From the NCBI RefSeq assembly GCF_042646165.1, contig NZ_JBHRTC010000016.1: a stretch of DNA of 64,000 bases; one strand, 5' to 3'. A program made the position numbers and the translations under genes. The stretch comes from Microbaculum marinum (GTDB lineage Bacteria; Pseudomonadota; Alphaproteobacteria; Rhizobiales; Tepidamorphaceae). Under the pieces are notes generated by a model, which had not been told where the DNA came from, did no database searches, and was given only the letters and a program-made list of their open reading frames with translations. Shown here piece after piece: positions 42,062-51,878 of the stretch (positions within the stretch are counted from its first letter, which is position 1; each line of letters starts with the position of its first letter).

Positions 42062-43366
42062 TCATGGCGCGCCGGCCACCGAGGCTCCGGGCGCCGGAAC
42101 GGCAGTCCCTTCCGAGTTTCGTCCCTGCTCCTGCTGCTCCGCCGCCGGTTCGCCCGCCACCACGCCCTGCGCGCGCAGGCGGGCGATTTCGGCAGAGGAC
42201 AGTCCGAGCATCTCCGACAGGACGGCCTCGGTGTCCTCTCCCAGACGCGGCGCGGGTTTCGGCGGCAGCGCTTCGGCCGGGGGCGGGCGCAACGGAGAGC
42301 CGGGCATCAGGATCTGCCCGACGTCCGGCTGCTCGACCAGCGAAAAGAGCGGATTGCGGGGCGAGCATCTGGGGTCCTCGCGGACGAGCTGCCCGAAGTC
42401 CTGGAAGGGACCCCAGATCACGCCTTCGCGCGACAGGGCGTCGCCCACGTCGGCCAGCGACCGTCCGGCGAACCAGGGCTTCAGGAGGGCCGCGATCATG
42501 TCGCGGGCGCGGTAGCGTCCGCCCTCGCTGTCGAGATCGAGGCCGAGGGCCCTGCCCGCCGCCTCGAACGTCTCCGTCAGCGCGGTGGCCCGAAGCAGGG
42601 CGTGCCACTGCCGGTTCGATATCGCGACGACCATGACGCGCCGGCCGTCGGAGGTCTCGAAGTCGCGGCCGAAGGCGCCGTAGACCTCGTTGCCGGCGGG
42701 CTGGCGCACCGCGCCGTTGACCTGGACGTCGGCGACGTAGCCGAGATTGGCGACCGTCGCGAGCATCACGTCGGACAGCGACAGGGCGATCTCGCGTCCC
42801 GTCCCGGTCCTGCGGCGGGCGCGATCGGCAGCGAGCAGGCCGACCGAGAGATAGAGCCCGGCCGCCACGTCCCAGGCAGGCAGCACATGGTTGACGGGCG
42901 GCCCGCCGAACCCGGTGGCGGCCGGAAACCCGCTGGCGCAGTTGACGGTGTAGTCCACGGCCGGCGTCCCGTCGTAGTTGCCGGTCAGCCGCAGCGAGAT
43001 CAGGTCCTCGCGGTCGCGCGCCAGCTCCTCGTGCCCCATCCATCCGCTCGCCGGCAGGTTGGTGAGAAGGATGCCGCCTCCTTCGCCGGGGGCGGTGATG
43101 AGCGCCCGGGCGATGTCCCGCCCCGCGTCGCTGCGCAGGTCCAGCGCCACGGAGCGCTTGTGCTTGTTCAGTCCGGTCCAGTAGAGGCTGCGGCCGCCCG
43201 GGGCGAGCGGCCAGCGGCGGTAGTCGATGTTGCCGCCGATCGGGTCGATGCGGATGACGTCGGCCCCGAGCTGGGCAAGCGTCATGCCCCCGATGGGCGC
43301 GGCCACGAAGGCCGACACCTCGACTACCCGCAGGCCATCCAGCAGTGGCGCCGTCATCCGATTCAT
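42062..43366 (-). CDS. Class III CoA-transferase family protein, 2-methylfumaryl-CoA isomerase-like
   Basis: A 434-residue CaiB/BaiF family enzyme. The N-terminus (LRVVEVSAFVAAPIGGMTLAQLGADVIRIDPIGGNIDYRRWP) and the segment VDYTVNCASGFPAATG resemble the Mct subgroup, which isomerises 2-methylfumaryl-CoA by intramolecular CoA transfer. The expected catalytic Asp is Asp166 (VLPAWDVAAG). The C-terminus is a proline/alanine/glutamine-rich tail of about 35 residues of low complexity. It is the last gene of the catabolic operon; the actual CoA ester may differ from methylfumaryl-CoA. Confidence 0.85.
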   Translation of the reverse strand: MNRMTAPLLDGLRVVEVSAFVAAPIGGMTLAQLGADVIRIDPIGGNIDYRRWPLAPGGRSLYWTGLNKHKRSVALDLRSDAGRDIARALITAPGEGGGILLTNLPASGWMGHEELARDREDLISLRLTGNYDGTPAVDYTVNCASGFPAATGFGGPPVNHVLPAWDVAAGLYLSVGLLAADRARRRTGTGREIALSLSDVMLATVANLGYVADVQVNGAVRQPAGNEVYGAFGRDFETSDGRRVMVVAISNRQWHALLRATALTETFEAAGRALGLDLDSEGGRYRARDMIAALLKPWFAGRSLADVGDALSREGVIWGPFQDFGQLVREDPRCSPRNPLFSLVEQPDVGQILMPGSPLRPPPAEALPPKPAPRLGEDTEAVLSEMLGLSSAEIARLRAQGVVAGEPAAEQQEQGRNSEGTAVPAPGASVAGAP

Positions 43367-43452
43367 TCCCGTCTGTCAGAGGTCCGGCCCCGGGGAGGAC
43401 GCCCGGCGAGCGTCGCCGGCGGCGGCTCCCGGGGCCGCGGATCTTTCGCCGG

Positions 43453-44964
43453 CTAGACCAGCATGCACACCGACTTGGTCTCGGTGTACATGTCCATCAC
43501 CGCGCGGCCCATCTCCCGCCCGATGCCGGACTGCTTGTAGCCGCCGAAGGGCAGCGCCGGGTCGATGAGGCCGTGGCAGTTGACCCAGACGGTCCCGACC
43601 TTCAGCCGCGGCACGAGCCGGTGGACGTTGCTCAAATCGCGCGACCAGATGCTGGCGGCGAGACCGAACGGGGTGTCGTTCGCGACCCGGGCGATGTCAT
43701 CAATGTCGGAGAAGCGGGAGGCGACCAGCACGGGGCCGAAGATCTCCTCGCGGACGACCTTGGTGTCCGGACCGGCATCGACGAGAACGGTCGGACGGAC
43801 GAAATAGCCCTTTTCCCGGTCGGGCGACCCGCCGGCGGCGAGCCTGGCGCCGTCCTCGAGGCCGCTCCGGATGTAGCCGGTCACCCGGTCGAGCTGCTTC
43901 TGCGAGACCAGCGGCCCCATCTGCGTGTCGGGGTCCAGTCCCGGGCCGAGCCGGACCTTGTCCGCGTACTCGCAGATGCCCTCGACCACGGCGTCGAAGA
44001 TCTTGTCGTGGACGTAGAGCCGGGAGCCGGCGGTGCAGACCTGGCCGTGGTTGAAGAAGATCGCGTTGGAGGCGCCGAAGACCGCCGACCTGGTGTCGGC
44101 GTCGTCGAGGACGATGACGGGCGACTTGCCGCCGAGCTCCAGCGACACCCGCGTCATGTTGTCCATCGCGGCCTTGCCGACCAGCTTGCCGACCTCCGTC
44201 GAGCCGGTGAAGGCGACCTTGTCGACGTCCGGATGGGCTGAGAGCGCGGCACCGGCGACCTCGCCGGTTCCCGTGACGACGTTCACGACGCCCTTCGGGC
44301 AGCCCACCTTTTCCAGCAGCTTGGCAAGGTAGAGCGCCGTCAGCGGCGTCTCTTCCGCCGGCTTGAGGACGACGGTGCAGCCGGCGGCGAGGGCGGGGCC
44401 GATCTTCCAGGCGGCCATCAGCAGCGGGAAGTTCCACGGGATGATGGCGCCGACGACGCCGACGGGCTCCTTGCGGGTGAAGGCGAAATATTCGCCCTGC
44501 CGCGGGCGGGGGAAGGAGACGTCGACCGTGGAGCCCTCGAGCTTGGTCGCCCAGCCGGCGATGTAGCGGAAGAACTCGACGGCGCCGCGGACGTCGACGC
44601 GCTTCGCCATCGCCAGCGTTTTGCCGTTGTCGAGGCACTCGAGTTCGGCCAGCACATCCGTCTGAGCCTCGACCTCGTCAGCCAGCCGCAGCAGGAGCCG
44701 CTCGCGGTCGGCCGGCCGCAGCGCCGACCAGTCCTTGCCCTCGAAGGCCGCACGGGCGGCACTGACCGCGCGGTCGATGTCGGCGGCCGTCCCAGCCGGC
44801 ACGTGCGCGATCGGCTCGCCCGTGGCGGGGTCTATGACGGCCATGGTCTGCCCCGACTCGGAGGCCACCGCCTCTCCGTCGATCACCAGGCCGTGCCGGG
44901 CGGAGAGGAAGTCCGTGGTCGCCTGCGACAGGGCGGGCGGCGGGGTCTCTGCTGCGACGTTCAT
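43453..44964 (-). CDS. NAD(P)-dependent aldehyde dehydrogenase
   Basis: A 503-residue ALDH-superfamily enzyme that oxidises an aldehyde to the acid. Active-site residues are all visible: Cys310 in HGQVCTAGS, Glu276 in LELGGKSP and Asn178 in IPWNFP, plus the cofactor loop FTGSTEVGK. Length is normal for betaine-aldehyde/retinal-type ALDHs. It is followed downstream by the CoA-transferase gene and preceded by an SDR, consistent with an alcohol-aldehyde-acid-CoA sequence in the pathway. Confidence 0.92.
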   Translation of the reverse strand: MNVAAETPPPALSQATTDFLSARHGLVIDGEAVASESGQTMAVIDPATGEPIAHVPAGTAADIDRAVSAARAAFEGKDWSALRPADRERLLLRLADEVEAQTDVLAELECLDNGKTLAMAKRVDVRGAVEFFRYIAGWATKLEGSTVDVSFPRPRQGEYFAFTRKEPVGVVGAIIPWNFPLLMAAWKIGPALAAGCTVVLKPAEETPLTALYLAKLLEKVGCPKGVVNVVTGTGEVAGAALSAHPDVDKVAFTGSTEVGKLVGKAAMDNMTRVSLELGGKSPVIVLDDADTRSAVFGASNAIFFNHGQVCTAGSRLYVHDKIFDAVVEGICEYADKVRLGPGLDPDTQMGPLVSQKQLDRVTGYIRSGLEDGARLAAGGSPDREKGYFVRPTVLVDAGPDTKVVREEIFGPVLVASRFSDIDDIARVANDTPFGLAASIWSRDLSNVHRLVPRLKVGTVWVNCHGLIDPALPFGGYKQSGIGREMGRAVMDMYTETKSVCMLV

Positions 44965-45018
44965 ATGCTTATTCCCGTTTGGAGTGAGTCGAGTGCTGCG
45001 TGGTCCCGGCGGATGACG

Positions 45019-45777
45019 TCAGTGGAAGACGGTGCCGCCGTCGACGGCGATGGTCTGTCCGGTGACGAAGCGGCTGTCGTCAGACACGAGCCAGGTCATA
45101 GCGCCGGTGACGTCGACGGCTTCGAGATTGCGCTGCAGCGCCTGTCCGGCCTTGACCGTCTTGAGCGCCACTTCCGTCTTGTCGGCGAAGAATTCCTTGG
45201 TTCCCTCCGTCAGCACGGCGCTTGGCGCGATGGCGTTGACGCGGATGTTGTCCCGGCCGAGCTCGCGGGCGAGGCCCCGCGTCAGGCCGATGACCGCGGC
45301 CTTGGAGGTGGTGTAGTGCAGGCTGAACGGCATGCCGAAGGTCGCGGCCAGCGAGGAAATGTTGACGATGCTGCCGCCGCCCTGCTGGCGGATCGCCGGA
45401 ACGGCGGCCTTGCAGCAGTTCCAGATGCCCTTGACGTTGACATTCATCGAGGCGTCCCAGTCGGCTTCCGCGATGGCGTCGAACCGGCCGCCCCTGAGAG
45501 CGCCGTAGAGGGCGGCGTTGTTGATCAGCGCGTCGAGCCGGCCGAACTCGCCGACCGCCTGTTCGACCGCCGCGAGAGCGGAGGCTGCGTCGGTGACGTC
45601 GAGCTCGACGGCCAGCGCCTTGCCGCCCTCCTTCCCGACAAGCTCGACCGTCTGCGAGCAGTCGTTGATGTCGGCTGCCACGACATTGGCGCCGGCCGCC
45701 GCGAAGATCCGCGCCGCCTCCTGGCCGATGCCGCGCGCCGCGCCGGTGATCAGTACAGTCTTGCCGTTAACGCTCAT
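45019..45777 (-). CDS. Short-chain dehydrogenase/reductase
   Basis: Classical SDR of 252 residues with TGAARGIG (11-18), NNAA at 86-89, SS at 141-142 and the catalytic Tyr155/Lys159 in YTTSKAAVIGL; the end is the usual FVTGQTIAVDGGTVF. Probably oxidises a hydroxyl group on a CoA ester or related intermediate. It lies between the acyl-CoA ligase and the aldehyde dehydrogenase, with about 50 bases on each side, in one transcription unit. Confidence 0.9.
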   Translation of the reverse strand: MSVNGKTVLITGAARGIGQEAARIFAAAGANVVAADINDCSQTVELVGKEGGKALAVELDVTDAASALAAVEQAVGEFGRLDALINNAALYGALRGGRFDAIAEADWDASMNVNVKGIWNCCKAAVPAIRQQGGGSIVNISSLAATFGMPFSLHYTTSKAAVIGLTRGLARELGRDNIRVNAIAPSAVLTEGTKEFFADKTEVALKTVKAGQALQRNLEAVDVTGAMTWLVSDDSRFVTGQTIAVDGGTVFH

Positions 45778-45826
45778 TGGAATTGCCTCATGTGTTGGCG
45801 AGGATCGGTGGTGGCCCGGCCGGATC

Positions 45827-47386
45827 TCACGACCCGCCGGCGCGGATGTCCTTGAGTTTCTCGATCAGCTGGAAGCGCATGATCTTTCCAGACCCGGTCC
45901 GCGGGATGTCGGGAACGACATGCACGGCTTCCGGGACCTTGTAGGCGGAGAGGTAGGTGCGGCAGTGGGCGATCAGCGCCTCGGCCGAGATCTCCGCATC
46001 CGGGGCGAGTGCGACGAAAACCACCGGCACTTCCCCCAGCTCCGCATGCGGGCAGGCGACCGCGGCGCAGTCGGCAATGCCCTCGTGCCGTACGACGACC
46101 TCCTCGATCTCGGCGGGGGCGATGTTCTGGCCGCCGCGGATGATCAGCTCCTTGAGGCGCCCGGTGATGGTGATGAAGCCGTCGCGATCGAACCTGGCGA
46201 GGTCTCCCGTGTGGTACCAGCCGTCGCGGATCGCCGAGGCGGTCTCCTCGGGCTTGTTGTGATAGCCCGGCATGATGGTCGGGCCGCGCACGATCAGTTC
46301 GCCGACCGTCTCCGGCTCGACGTCGCGGCCGTCCGCGGGATCGACGATCCGCACGCACAGCCCGGCGAAGGGCAGGCCGCAGGAGCCCGGGACGCGGCCG
46401 CCGGCCGGCGCGTTCATCGCTACGAAGGTCGATGTCTCGGTGATGCCGTAGCCGTCAAGCAGCGGCACCTGAAACCGCTTCTCGAAGGCGTCGACGACCG
46501 AAGCGGCCATGACCGCGCCGCCGGTGATGCACATCCGCAGGTTCGGAAACGGCGGATGGTCCGGGCCGGTGGCGTTGAGCAGATAGTGATACTGGGTGGG
46601 CACGCCCGGGAAGAATGTGAACTCGCCGCTTTCGAGAAGCCGGATCGTCTCCTGCGTCGAAAACCTCTCGCAGAGCCGGGCCGATGCGCCCAGCGCGACG
46701 ACCGTCAGCACGGTGGTGTTCAGGGCGTAGGAGTGAAACAGCGGCACCGTCGACAGGAACCGGTCGTCTTCCGTCAGCCCCATCCGCACGGCCCAGCAGC
46801 TTGCTGTGACCCACAGAATCCCGTGCAGCGTCAGAAGCACGCCCTTGGCGCGTCCCGTCGTGCCGGACGTGTAGACGATGAAGGCCGGGTCGTGGAGGCG
46901 GTCGGGATCGGGCGCAGCGCGGCCCGGCGCCTCGGCGGCCAGCTCGGAGAAGCGCGCCTCGCCGACGGGAGCGTGGCCGGCGCGGTCGACGAGGATCAGG
47001 CTGATCCCGAGCGCCAGCACCGTGTCCCTGACGAGCGCGTACCGCTCGTCCGTCGTCACCAGGACCCGGCAGCCGGCGTCTTCCAGGCGATAGGCCACTT
47101 CGGCGAGCGGGGCGTCGTAGTTGATCGGGACGGCGATGGCGCCGGCCCGCACCGCCGCGAAGCAGGCCTGGATCCACGGCACGGAGTTCGGCAGCATGAC
47201 CGCCACCGCGCGGCCGTCGCCGATGCCCCACTCGGCGAGATGACCCGCCAGGTTGGCGGTCGTCCGATACAAGTCGCGGTATGAAACCTCGCCGCTGTCG
47301 TCCGAGAAGGCGACCTTGTCGGGCCGTGCCTCCGCCTGGCGGCGGAGCAGCTCCGGGAGGGGAGCGATCAGGTCTTTTCGTATCAT
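45827..47386 (-). CDS. Acyl-CoA/carboxylate-CoA ligase (AMP-forming)
   Basis: A 519-residue adenylate-forming CoA ligase. Motifs: YTSGTTGRAKGVLLT (P-loop-like), the A5 motif GYGITETSTFVAMN, TGDLARFDRDGFITITGRLKELIIRGGQNIAPAEIEEV and the catalytic lysine in PRTGSGKIMRF. It resembles medium-chain, cyclohexanecarboxylate or aromatic acid ligases, and is distinct from the FAAL at 28873 (it has no FAAL-type insertion I can see). It would activate the carboxylic acid that this operon degrades. Confidence 0.9.
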   Translation of the reverse strand: MIRKDLIAPLPELLRRQAEARPDKVAFSDDSGEVSYRDLYRTTANLAGHLAEWGIGDGRAVAVMLPNSVPWIQACFAAVRAGAIAVPINYDAPLAEVAYRLEDAGCRVLVTTDERYALVRDTVLALGISLILVDRAGHAPVGEARFSELAAEAPGRAAPDPDRLHDPAFIVYTSGTTGRAKGVLLTLHGILWVTASCWAVRMGLTEDDRFLSTVPLFHSYALNTTVLTVVALGASARLCERFSTQETIRLLESGEFTFFPGVPTQYHYLLNATGPDHPPFPNLRMCITGGAVMAASVVDAFEKRFQVPLLDGYGITETSTFVAMNAPAGGRVPGSCGLPFAGLCVRIVDPADGRDVEPETVGELIVRGPTIMPGYHNKPEETASAIRDGWYHTGDLARFDRDGFITITGRLKELIIRGGQNIAPAEIEEVVVRHEGIADCAAVACPHAELGEVPVVFVALAPDAEISAEALIAHCRTYLSAYKVPEAVHVVPDIPRTGSGKIMRFQLIEKLKDIRAGGS

Positions 47387-47420
47387 CGGTTCGTTTTCCG
47401 GTTCGTCCGTTCGATCCGGT

Positions 47421-48173
47421 TCAGACCATGCAGTAGCCGCCGCTGACGCTGATCGTCTGGCCGGTAATCCAGCTGCCGCTGTCGGAGGCGAGAAGCGCCA
47501 CCAGCGGCGGCACGTCGTCGGCCTTGCCGAGCCGGCGCGTGGGATAGAACTTCACCAGCTTTTCGCGGTTGGCATCGAGCCATTCCTGCCCGTGCCCGGT
47601 TTCCACCAGCCCGAGCGAGATCGCGTTGGCGGTGACCCCGTAGCGGCCCATCTCGCGGGCCAGCGACTTGATCAGCCCGACGGCGCCGGCGCGCGCTGCG
47701 GCGGCGAGAGCCAATCCGGACTCGCCGACGCGGGAACTGTCGCCAATCAGGCCGACGATCCGTCCGTGCCCGCTCTTCTTCAGATGCGGGGCGGCGGCAT
47801 GGCAGCAGTGGACGGCCCCATAGAGGCAGCTGCCGATCTGCTTCTGCCAGTCCTCCGGGGTGGTGCTCTCGAAGGCCTTGCGCTCGACGAAGCCGGCGTT
47901 GTTGATCAGGATGTCGAGCGAGCCGAAGTCCTCGACGATCTTGCCGACCCCCGATTGCACGGCGGCCCAGTCGGAGACGTCGGCCCGGTAGGCCTTCGCC
48001 TTGCCGCCGGCTTCCTCGATCTCCCGCACGATGGCGTTCGCCGCGTCAGCCGAGGAGTTGTAGTTGACGGCGACGGACGCGCCTTCGCGGGCGAGCGTCT
48101 GCGCGATCGCCCGACCCACGCCGCTCGTCGCGCCAGTCACCAGGGCGACGCGACCACCAAGTTGAAAATCCAT
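47421..48173 (-). CDS. SDR-family protein without the catalytic Tyr and Lys
   Basis: A 250-residue SDR fold protein with intact cofactor motif TGATSGVG (13-20) and NNAG (91-94) and the usual end WITGQTISVSGGYCMV. The active site is altered: the region equivalent to YxxxKAG reads LALAAAARAGAVGL, so Ala157 replaces Tyr and Arg161 replaces Lys; a DSS sequence remains at the Ser position (145-147). It should bind NAD(P) but not do the standard hydride chemistry. Such variants can act as structural partners or catalyse a different step. It lies between the molybdenum hydroxylase large subunit and the acyl-CoA ligase. Confidence 0.85.
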   Translation of the reverse strand: MDFQLGGRVALVTGATSGVGRAIAQTLAREGASVAVNYNSSADAANAIVREIEEAGGKAKAYRADVSDWAAVQSGVGKIVEDFGSLDILINNAGFVERKAFESTTPEDWQKQIGSCLYGAVHCCHAAAPHLKKSGHGRIVGLIGDSSRVGESGLALAAAARAGAVGLIKSLAREMGRYGVTANAISLGLVETGHGQEWLDANREKLVKFYPTRRLGKADDVPPLVALLASDSGSWITGQTISVSGGYCMV

Positions 48174-48175
48174 CG

Positions 48176-50642
48176 TTACGTTTCCTCGGCCTTTGCGTTT
48201 TCGATCAGCCGGAACAGGCGTTCCGGGGTTACGGGAAGCTCGTTGATGTCGACGTCGAGGTGCGACAGGGCGTCGGCGAGAGCGTTGGCAATCGCAGCCG
48301 GCGCTCCGATCGTCCCGCCTTCGCCCATGCCCCGGAACCCGCCAAGCGTCTGCGGTGAGGAGGCTTCCAGGTGGACGATCTCGACGGCGGGAACGTTGGC
48401 GGCGGTCGGCACCACGTAGTCGGCGAGGCTGGCCGTCAGAATCTGTCCCTCGCCGTCGTAGACGACCTCCTCGAACAGGGCGGCCCCGATGCCTTGCGCG
48501 ACGGCGCCCTGCACCTGGCCGTCGACGATCATCGGGTTGATGATCCGGCCGCAGTCTTCGGCGACGAAGAACCTGTCGAGCGTCACCTTGTAGGTGCGCG
48601 GATCGATTTCCAGCGTGCAGATGTGCGTGGCGGACGTGGCGGTGCCGACGAAGGGGTCGTAGACCCTGGTGCTCTGCATCTCCTCGCGGAGATCGGGGGG
48701 CAGGCGGCCGACGTCGACATAGACGGCCCTGGCGATGTCCTTGAACGAAAGCGACCGGTTCGTCCCGGTCCGGGAGATCTGGCCGTCATAGGCCTCGAGT
48801 TCCTCCACCGGGGCGTCGAGAACGAAGGCGGCGACGCGGAGGATCTTCGCCTTGAGGTCGCGCGAGGCCAGCGTCGCCGCCCCGCCGCCGAGGACGGCGC
48901 TCCGGCTCGCGTAGGTCCCGGTTCCGTGCGCCACCGCGGCGCTGTCGCCCTGGACGATCCGGACGTCGTTGATGTCGCAGCCCAGTTCGTCGGCGACGAC
49001 CTGGGCGAGGGTCGTTTCCAGGCCCTGGCCGTGCGAGGCGACGCCGAAGGCGGCGGTGACGGAGCCGGTCGAATCGAGCCGGATCGTCGACTGCTCGGTG
49101 CCGGTGTTGATGGGCATGCCCGGCGCCGCCGAGATCCGCGTGCCGATGCCGGTGAGTTCGGCGTAGCTGGCGATGCCGATGCCGTAGAGACGGCCCTCCG
49201 CCCGGGCCTTCGCCTGCATCGCCCGAAGCTCGCCGTAGCGAACGCCGTCGAGCGCTGCCTCTAGGCTCTCGGTGAAGCACGACTGGTCCCAGACGATGCC
49301 GGAGGCCGTGCGGTAGGGGAATTCGTCGGGGGCGACGAGATTGCGCCGCCGCATCTCGGCCGGGTCGAGGCCGAGGCGGCGGGCGGCNNNNNNNNNNNNN
49401 NNNNNNNNNNNNNNNNNNNNNNNNNNNNNNNNNNNNNNNNNNNNNNNNNNNNNNNNNNNNNNNNNNNNNNNNNAAGGTGGAGATCGGCCGGCCGACGCCC
49501 CGGTACGGGCCGGTCGGCGCCTTGGAGGTGCAGACCGCCCGCGTGCGGCCGCGATAGGCCTGCAGCCGGTACGGGCCGGGCAGGAAGCTCGCCACCTGGA
49601 CGGGCTCCAGCGCGCCGGTCCACGGGTAGATCGAGTAGGCGCCGATGTCGCCCAGCACCTCGGCGGTCAGCGCGAGCAGCCGTCCCTCAGCATCGACGCC
49701 GAGTTCGGCGGTGACGATCTCGTCGAACGCCTGGCTGGTCGAGATCAGGTCCTCGAGGCGGTCGCTGGTCCATCTGACCGGCTGGTCGAGCCGGCGCGCC
49801 AGCAGGGCGACGAGAAGTTCCTCCTGGTAGAGCGATCCCTTGCCGCCGAAGCCCCCGCCGACGTCGGGCGCCACCACGCGGATCCCATGGGCGGGGACGT
49901 CGAGCAGCTCCGCCAGCAGGTCGCGGATGATGCCCGGGATCTGCGTCGACGAGGTCAGCGTCAGCAGATTGCGGCCGCCGTCGTATTCGGCGAGGTAGCT
50001 CCGCCCCTCGATCGCCATCGGCGTCTTGCGACGCATCCTGAAACGACCGCCGACCCGCACCGCGGCCGCCGCCATCTCCGCGTCGGCGTCGTCGCGGGCG
50101 AAGACGCGCTCGACCAGCACGTTGGTGCCCGCCTCCTCGTGCAGAAGCGGCGCGTCCCCCTCCGCGGCGGCTTCCGGATCGACCACGCCGGGCAGCGGCC
50201 GGTATTGGACGTCGAGATGCTCCAGCGCATCCTCGGCGCAGTAGCGGCTCTCGGCGACGACCGCGACGACGGGCTCGCCGACGTAGCGGACCTTGTGCCT
50301 GGCGAGGGGAAAGAGCGAGGTGGCGTGGTAGTTCTTCATCCGCGAGGTGGCGCGGACCGGCGCGATGTCTCCCAGATCCTCCGCCGTGAAGACCGCCACG
50401 ACCCCCGGCATCTCCGCCGCCGCCCCGGTATCGATATCGACGATCCGGGCGTGCGACTGGTCGCTGCGCCGGAACGCCACGTGCAGCGCATGGGGCGGCG
50501 CCTTGTCGTCGGTGAAGCTTCCGCGACCGGACAGGAGGCGCGGATCCTCGAAGCGCTTGACCCTGCTGCCGACGCGGCGCGGGCGGCGATCGCGCGCCAC
50601 CGTGTCCGCGCGGTCGGCGAGCAGGGGCGGGTGCTCATTCAT
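48176..50642 (-). CDS. Molybdenum hydroxylase large (molybdopterin) subunit, interrupted by assembly gap
   Basis: Large subunit of a xanthine-dehydrogenase/aerobic-CODH-like enzyme that hydroxylates a carbon with water-derived oxygen. The N-terminal half (GSRVKRFEDPRLLSGRGSFTDD, VAPDVGGGFGGKGSLYQEE, TGPYRGVGR) runs from 50642 to the gap and the second half (RRLGLDPAEMRRRNLV, FGVASHGQGLETTLAQVVADEL, RGMGEGGTIGAPAAI with the active-site Glu) from 49387 to 48176. The YRGVGR sequence marks it as the form-II-like group rather than true CO dehydrogenase. The frame differs by one across the 86-N gap, which reflects gap length and not a mutation. By family alignment only about nine residues are missing. 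Confidence 0.9.
49388..49473. other. Assembly gap (86 N)
   Basis: Eighty-six undetermined bases inside the molybdenum hydroxylase large subunit. The flanking protein motifs suggest the real missing stretch is only about 27-30 bases. Confidence 0.99.
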
Positions 50643-51396
50643 AGGCGTCGGCGCCCTTCTTCAGCGTCGACCACTGCGCGTCGTCATGGCCGAAGAGGAC
50701 GGTCGCGCCGTCGGCGGCGATCCGCCGGACGAGAGCGAGCGACCGCGTCGCCTCCTCGACGTTCCAGGTGTTGCGCGGGACGGTGCCCTGCTCGAGGTTG
50801 TCGCGGAAGCTGACGGCATCGGATGCCAGCAGGAAGGAGCCGGACCTGTCGAGCTCGACATGCGCGGCGACGGTTCCCGGCGTGTGACCGGGCAGGGGAA
50901 CGACGACGATGCGATTGTCGCCGAACACGTCATGTTCGGCGTCGATCTCCTGGAGCGGCAGCGGCTGGTCCCAGTCGTCCCTGACGTAGCCGGACCGGTC
51001 GCTGTCGGGCGCGCGGGCCGCGGCCAATTCGCTGGCGTGGCAGAGCAGGGTCGCCCGCGTGAAGAAGGCGGTGCAGCCGCAGTGATCCGAATGCAGGTGC
51101 GAGCAGATGACGAGGTCGACGTCCTCCGGCCCCACGCCGACGTCCCGGAGATTGTCGACGACGGTGTCGTCGGCGGCAGCGATCGGCGCCATGATCCGCG
51201 CCATGCCGCCCCAGCGCGCGGCGGCATCCTCCGCTGCGGCCGGATGATAGCCCGCGTCGAACAGGACGTTGCCCTGCGGATGACGCAGCAGGAACGCCGA
51301 GACCGGCAGTTCCATCGTGGCGCCGCGATCGGCGTCCGCGTCGTAGACGCTCTTGCGCACCCGCAGGCGGCCGCCGGACAGGGCATGCATCTTCAT
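50635..51396 (-). CDS. Metallo-beta-lactamase-fold hydrolase (AHL-lactonase-like)
   Basis: A 253-residue hydrolase with the zinc motif HLHSDH (His100, His102, Asp104, His105), GHTPGT further on and FGHDDAQW at the end. The closest pattern is the N-acyl-homoserine-lactonase group, which opens lactone rings. Here it is embedded between the small and large subunits of a molybdenum hydroxylase (overlapping each gene by a few bases), so a metabolic role such as lactone or ester hydrolysis of a pathway intermediate is more likely than quorum quenching. Confidence 0.88.
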   Translation of the reverse strand: MKMHALSGGRLRVRKSVYDADADRGATMELPVSAFLLRHPQGNVLFDAGYHPAAAEDAAARWGGMARIMAPIAAADDTVVDNLRDVGVGPEDVDLVICSHLHSDHCGCTAFFTRATLLCHASELAAARAPDSDRSGYVRDDWDQPLPLQEIDAEHDVFGDNRIVVVPLPGHTPGTVAAHVELDRSGSFLLASDAVSFRDNLEQGTVPRNTWNVEEATRSLALVRRIAADGATVLFGHDDAQWSTLKKGADAYE

Positions 51397-51878
51397 TACT
51401 CCTGGCCTCCTTCCCGACGGATGAGTGCTTCGACCGCCGCCACGATGTGTTCATAGCCGGTGCACCGGCAGAGATTGCCCGACAGTCCTTCGCGAATTTC
51501 CTCGCGGCTCGCCGTTGGGTGCTTCCGCAGCAGGTCGACGCAGGTCATCAGGATGCCGGGCGTGCAGAAGCCGCACTGCAGTCCGTGGTTGGCGCGGAAG
51601 GACTCCTGCAGCGGCGACAGGGACGCCGGCGTGCCGAGGCCCTCGACCGTCTCGATCGCGGCGCCGTCGCACTGGATGGCGAACATCAGGCAGGCGCGGA
51701 CGCTGTGGCCGTCGACGAGCACGGTGCAGGCGCCGCAGACGCCGTGCTCGCATCCGACATGGGTGCCGGTGAGGCCGAGTTCCTGGCGCAGGAAGTCCGA
51801 CAGCAGCAGGCGCGGCTCGACGCTGCGCCGGTAGCGCCGGCCGTTCACCGTGGTTTCGATGGCGCGCAGGCCGCTCAT
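51396..51878 (-). CDS. Molybdenum hydroxylase iron-sulfur subunit
   Basis: Two [2Fe-2S] clusters carry electrons from the molybdenum site to FAD. The 160-residue chain has the plant-type ferredoxin motif CEHGVCGACTVL and the second cluster motifs CGFCTPG and CRCTGY. The ATG at 51878 starts just inside the FAD subunit's stop (ATGA-type overlap), and its TAA overlaps the next gene's ATG, showing a tight operon. Confidence 0.95.
   Translation of the reverse strand: MSGLRAIETTVNGRRYRRSVEPRLLLSDFLRQELGLTGTHVGCEHGVCGACTVLVDGHSVRACLMFAIQCDGAAIETVEGLGTPASLSPLQESFRANHGLQCGFCTPGILMTCVDLLRKHPTASREEIREGLSGNLCRCTGYEHIVAAVEALIRREGGQE

Noticed and set aside
48176..50642. Frameshift pseudogene in the molybdenum hydroxylase large subunit
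   Set aside because: The frame change coincides exactly with the N run, whose length is arbitrary; both halves are intact.
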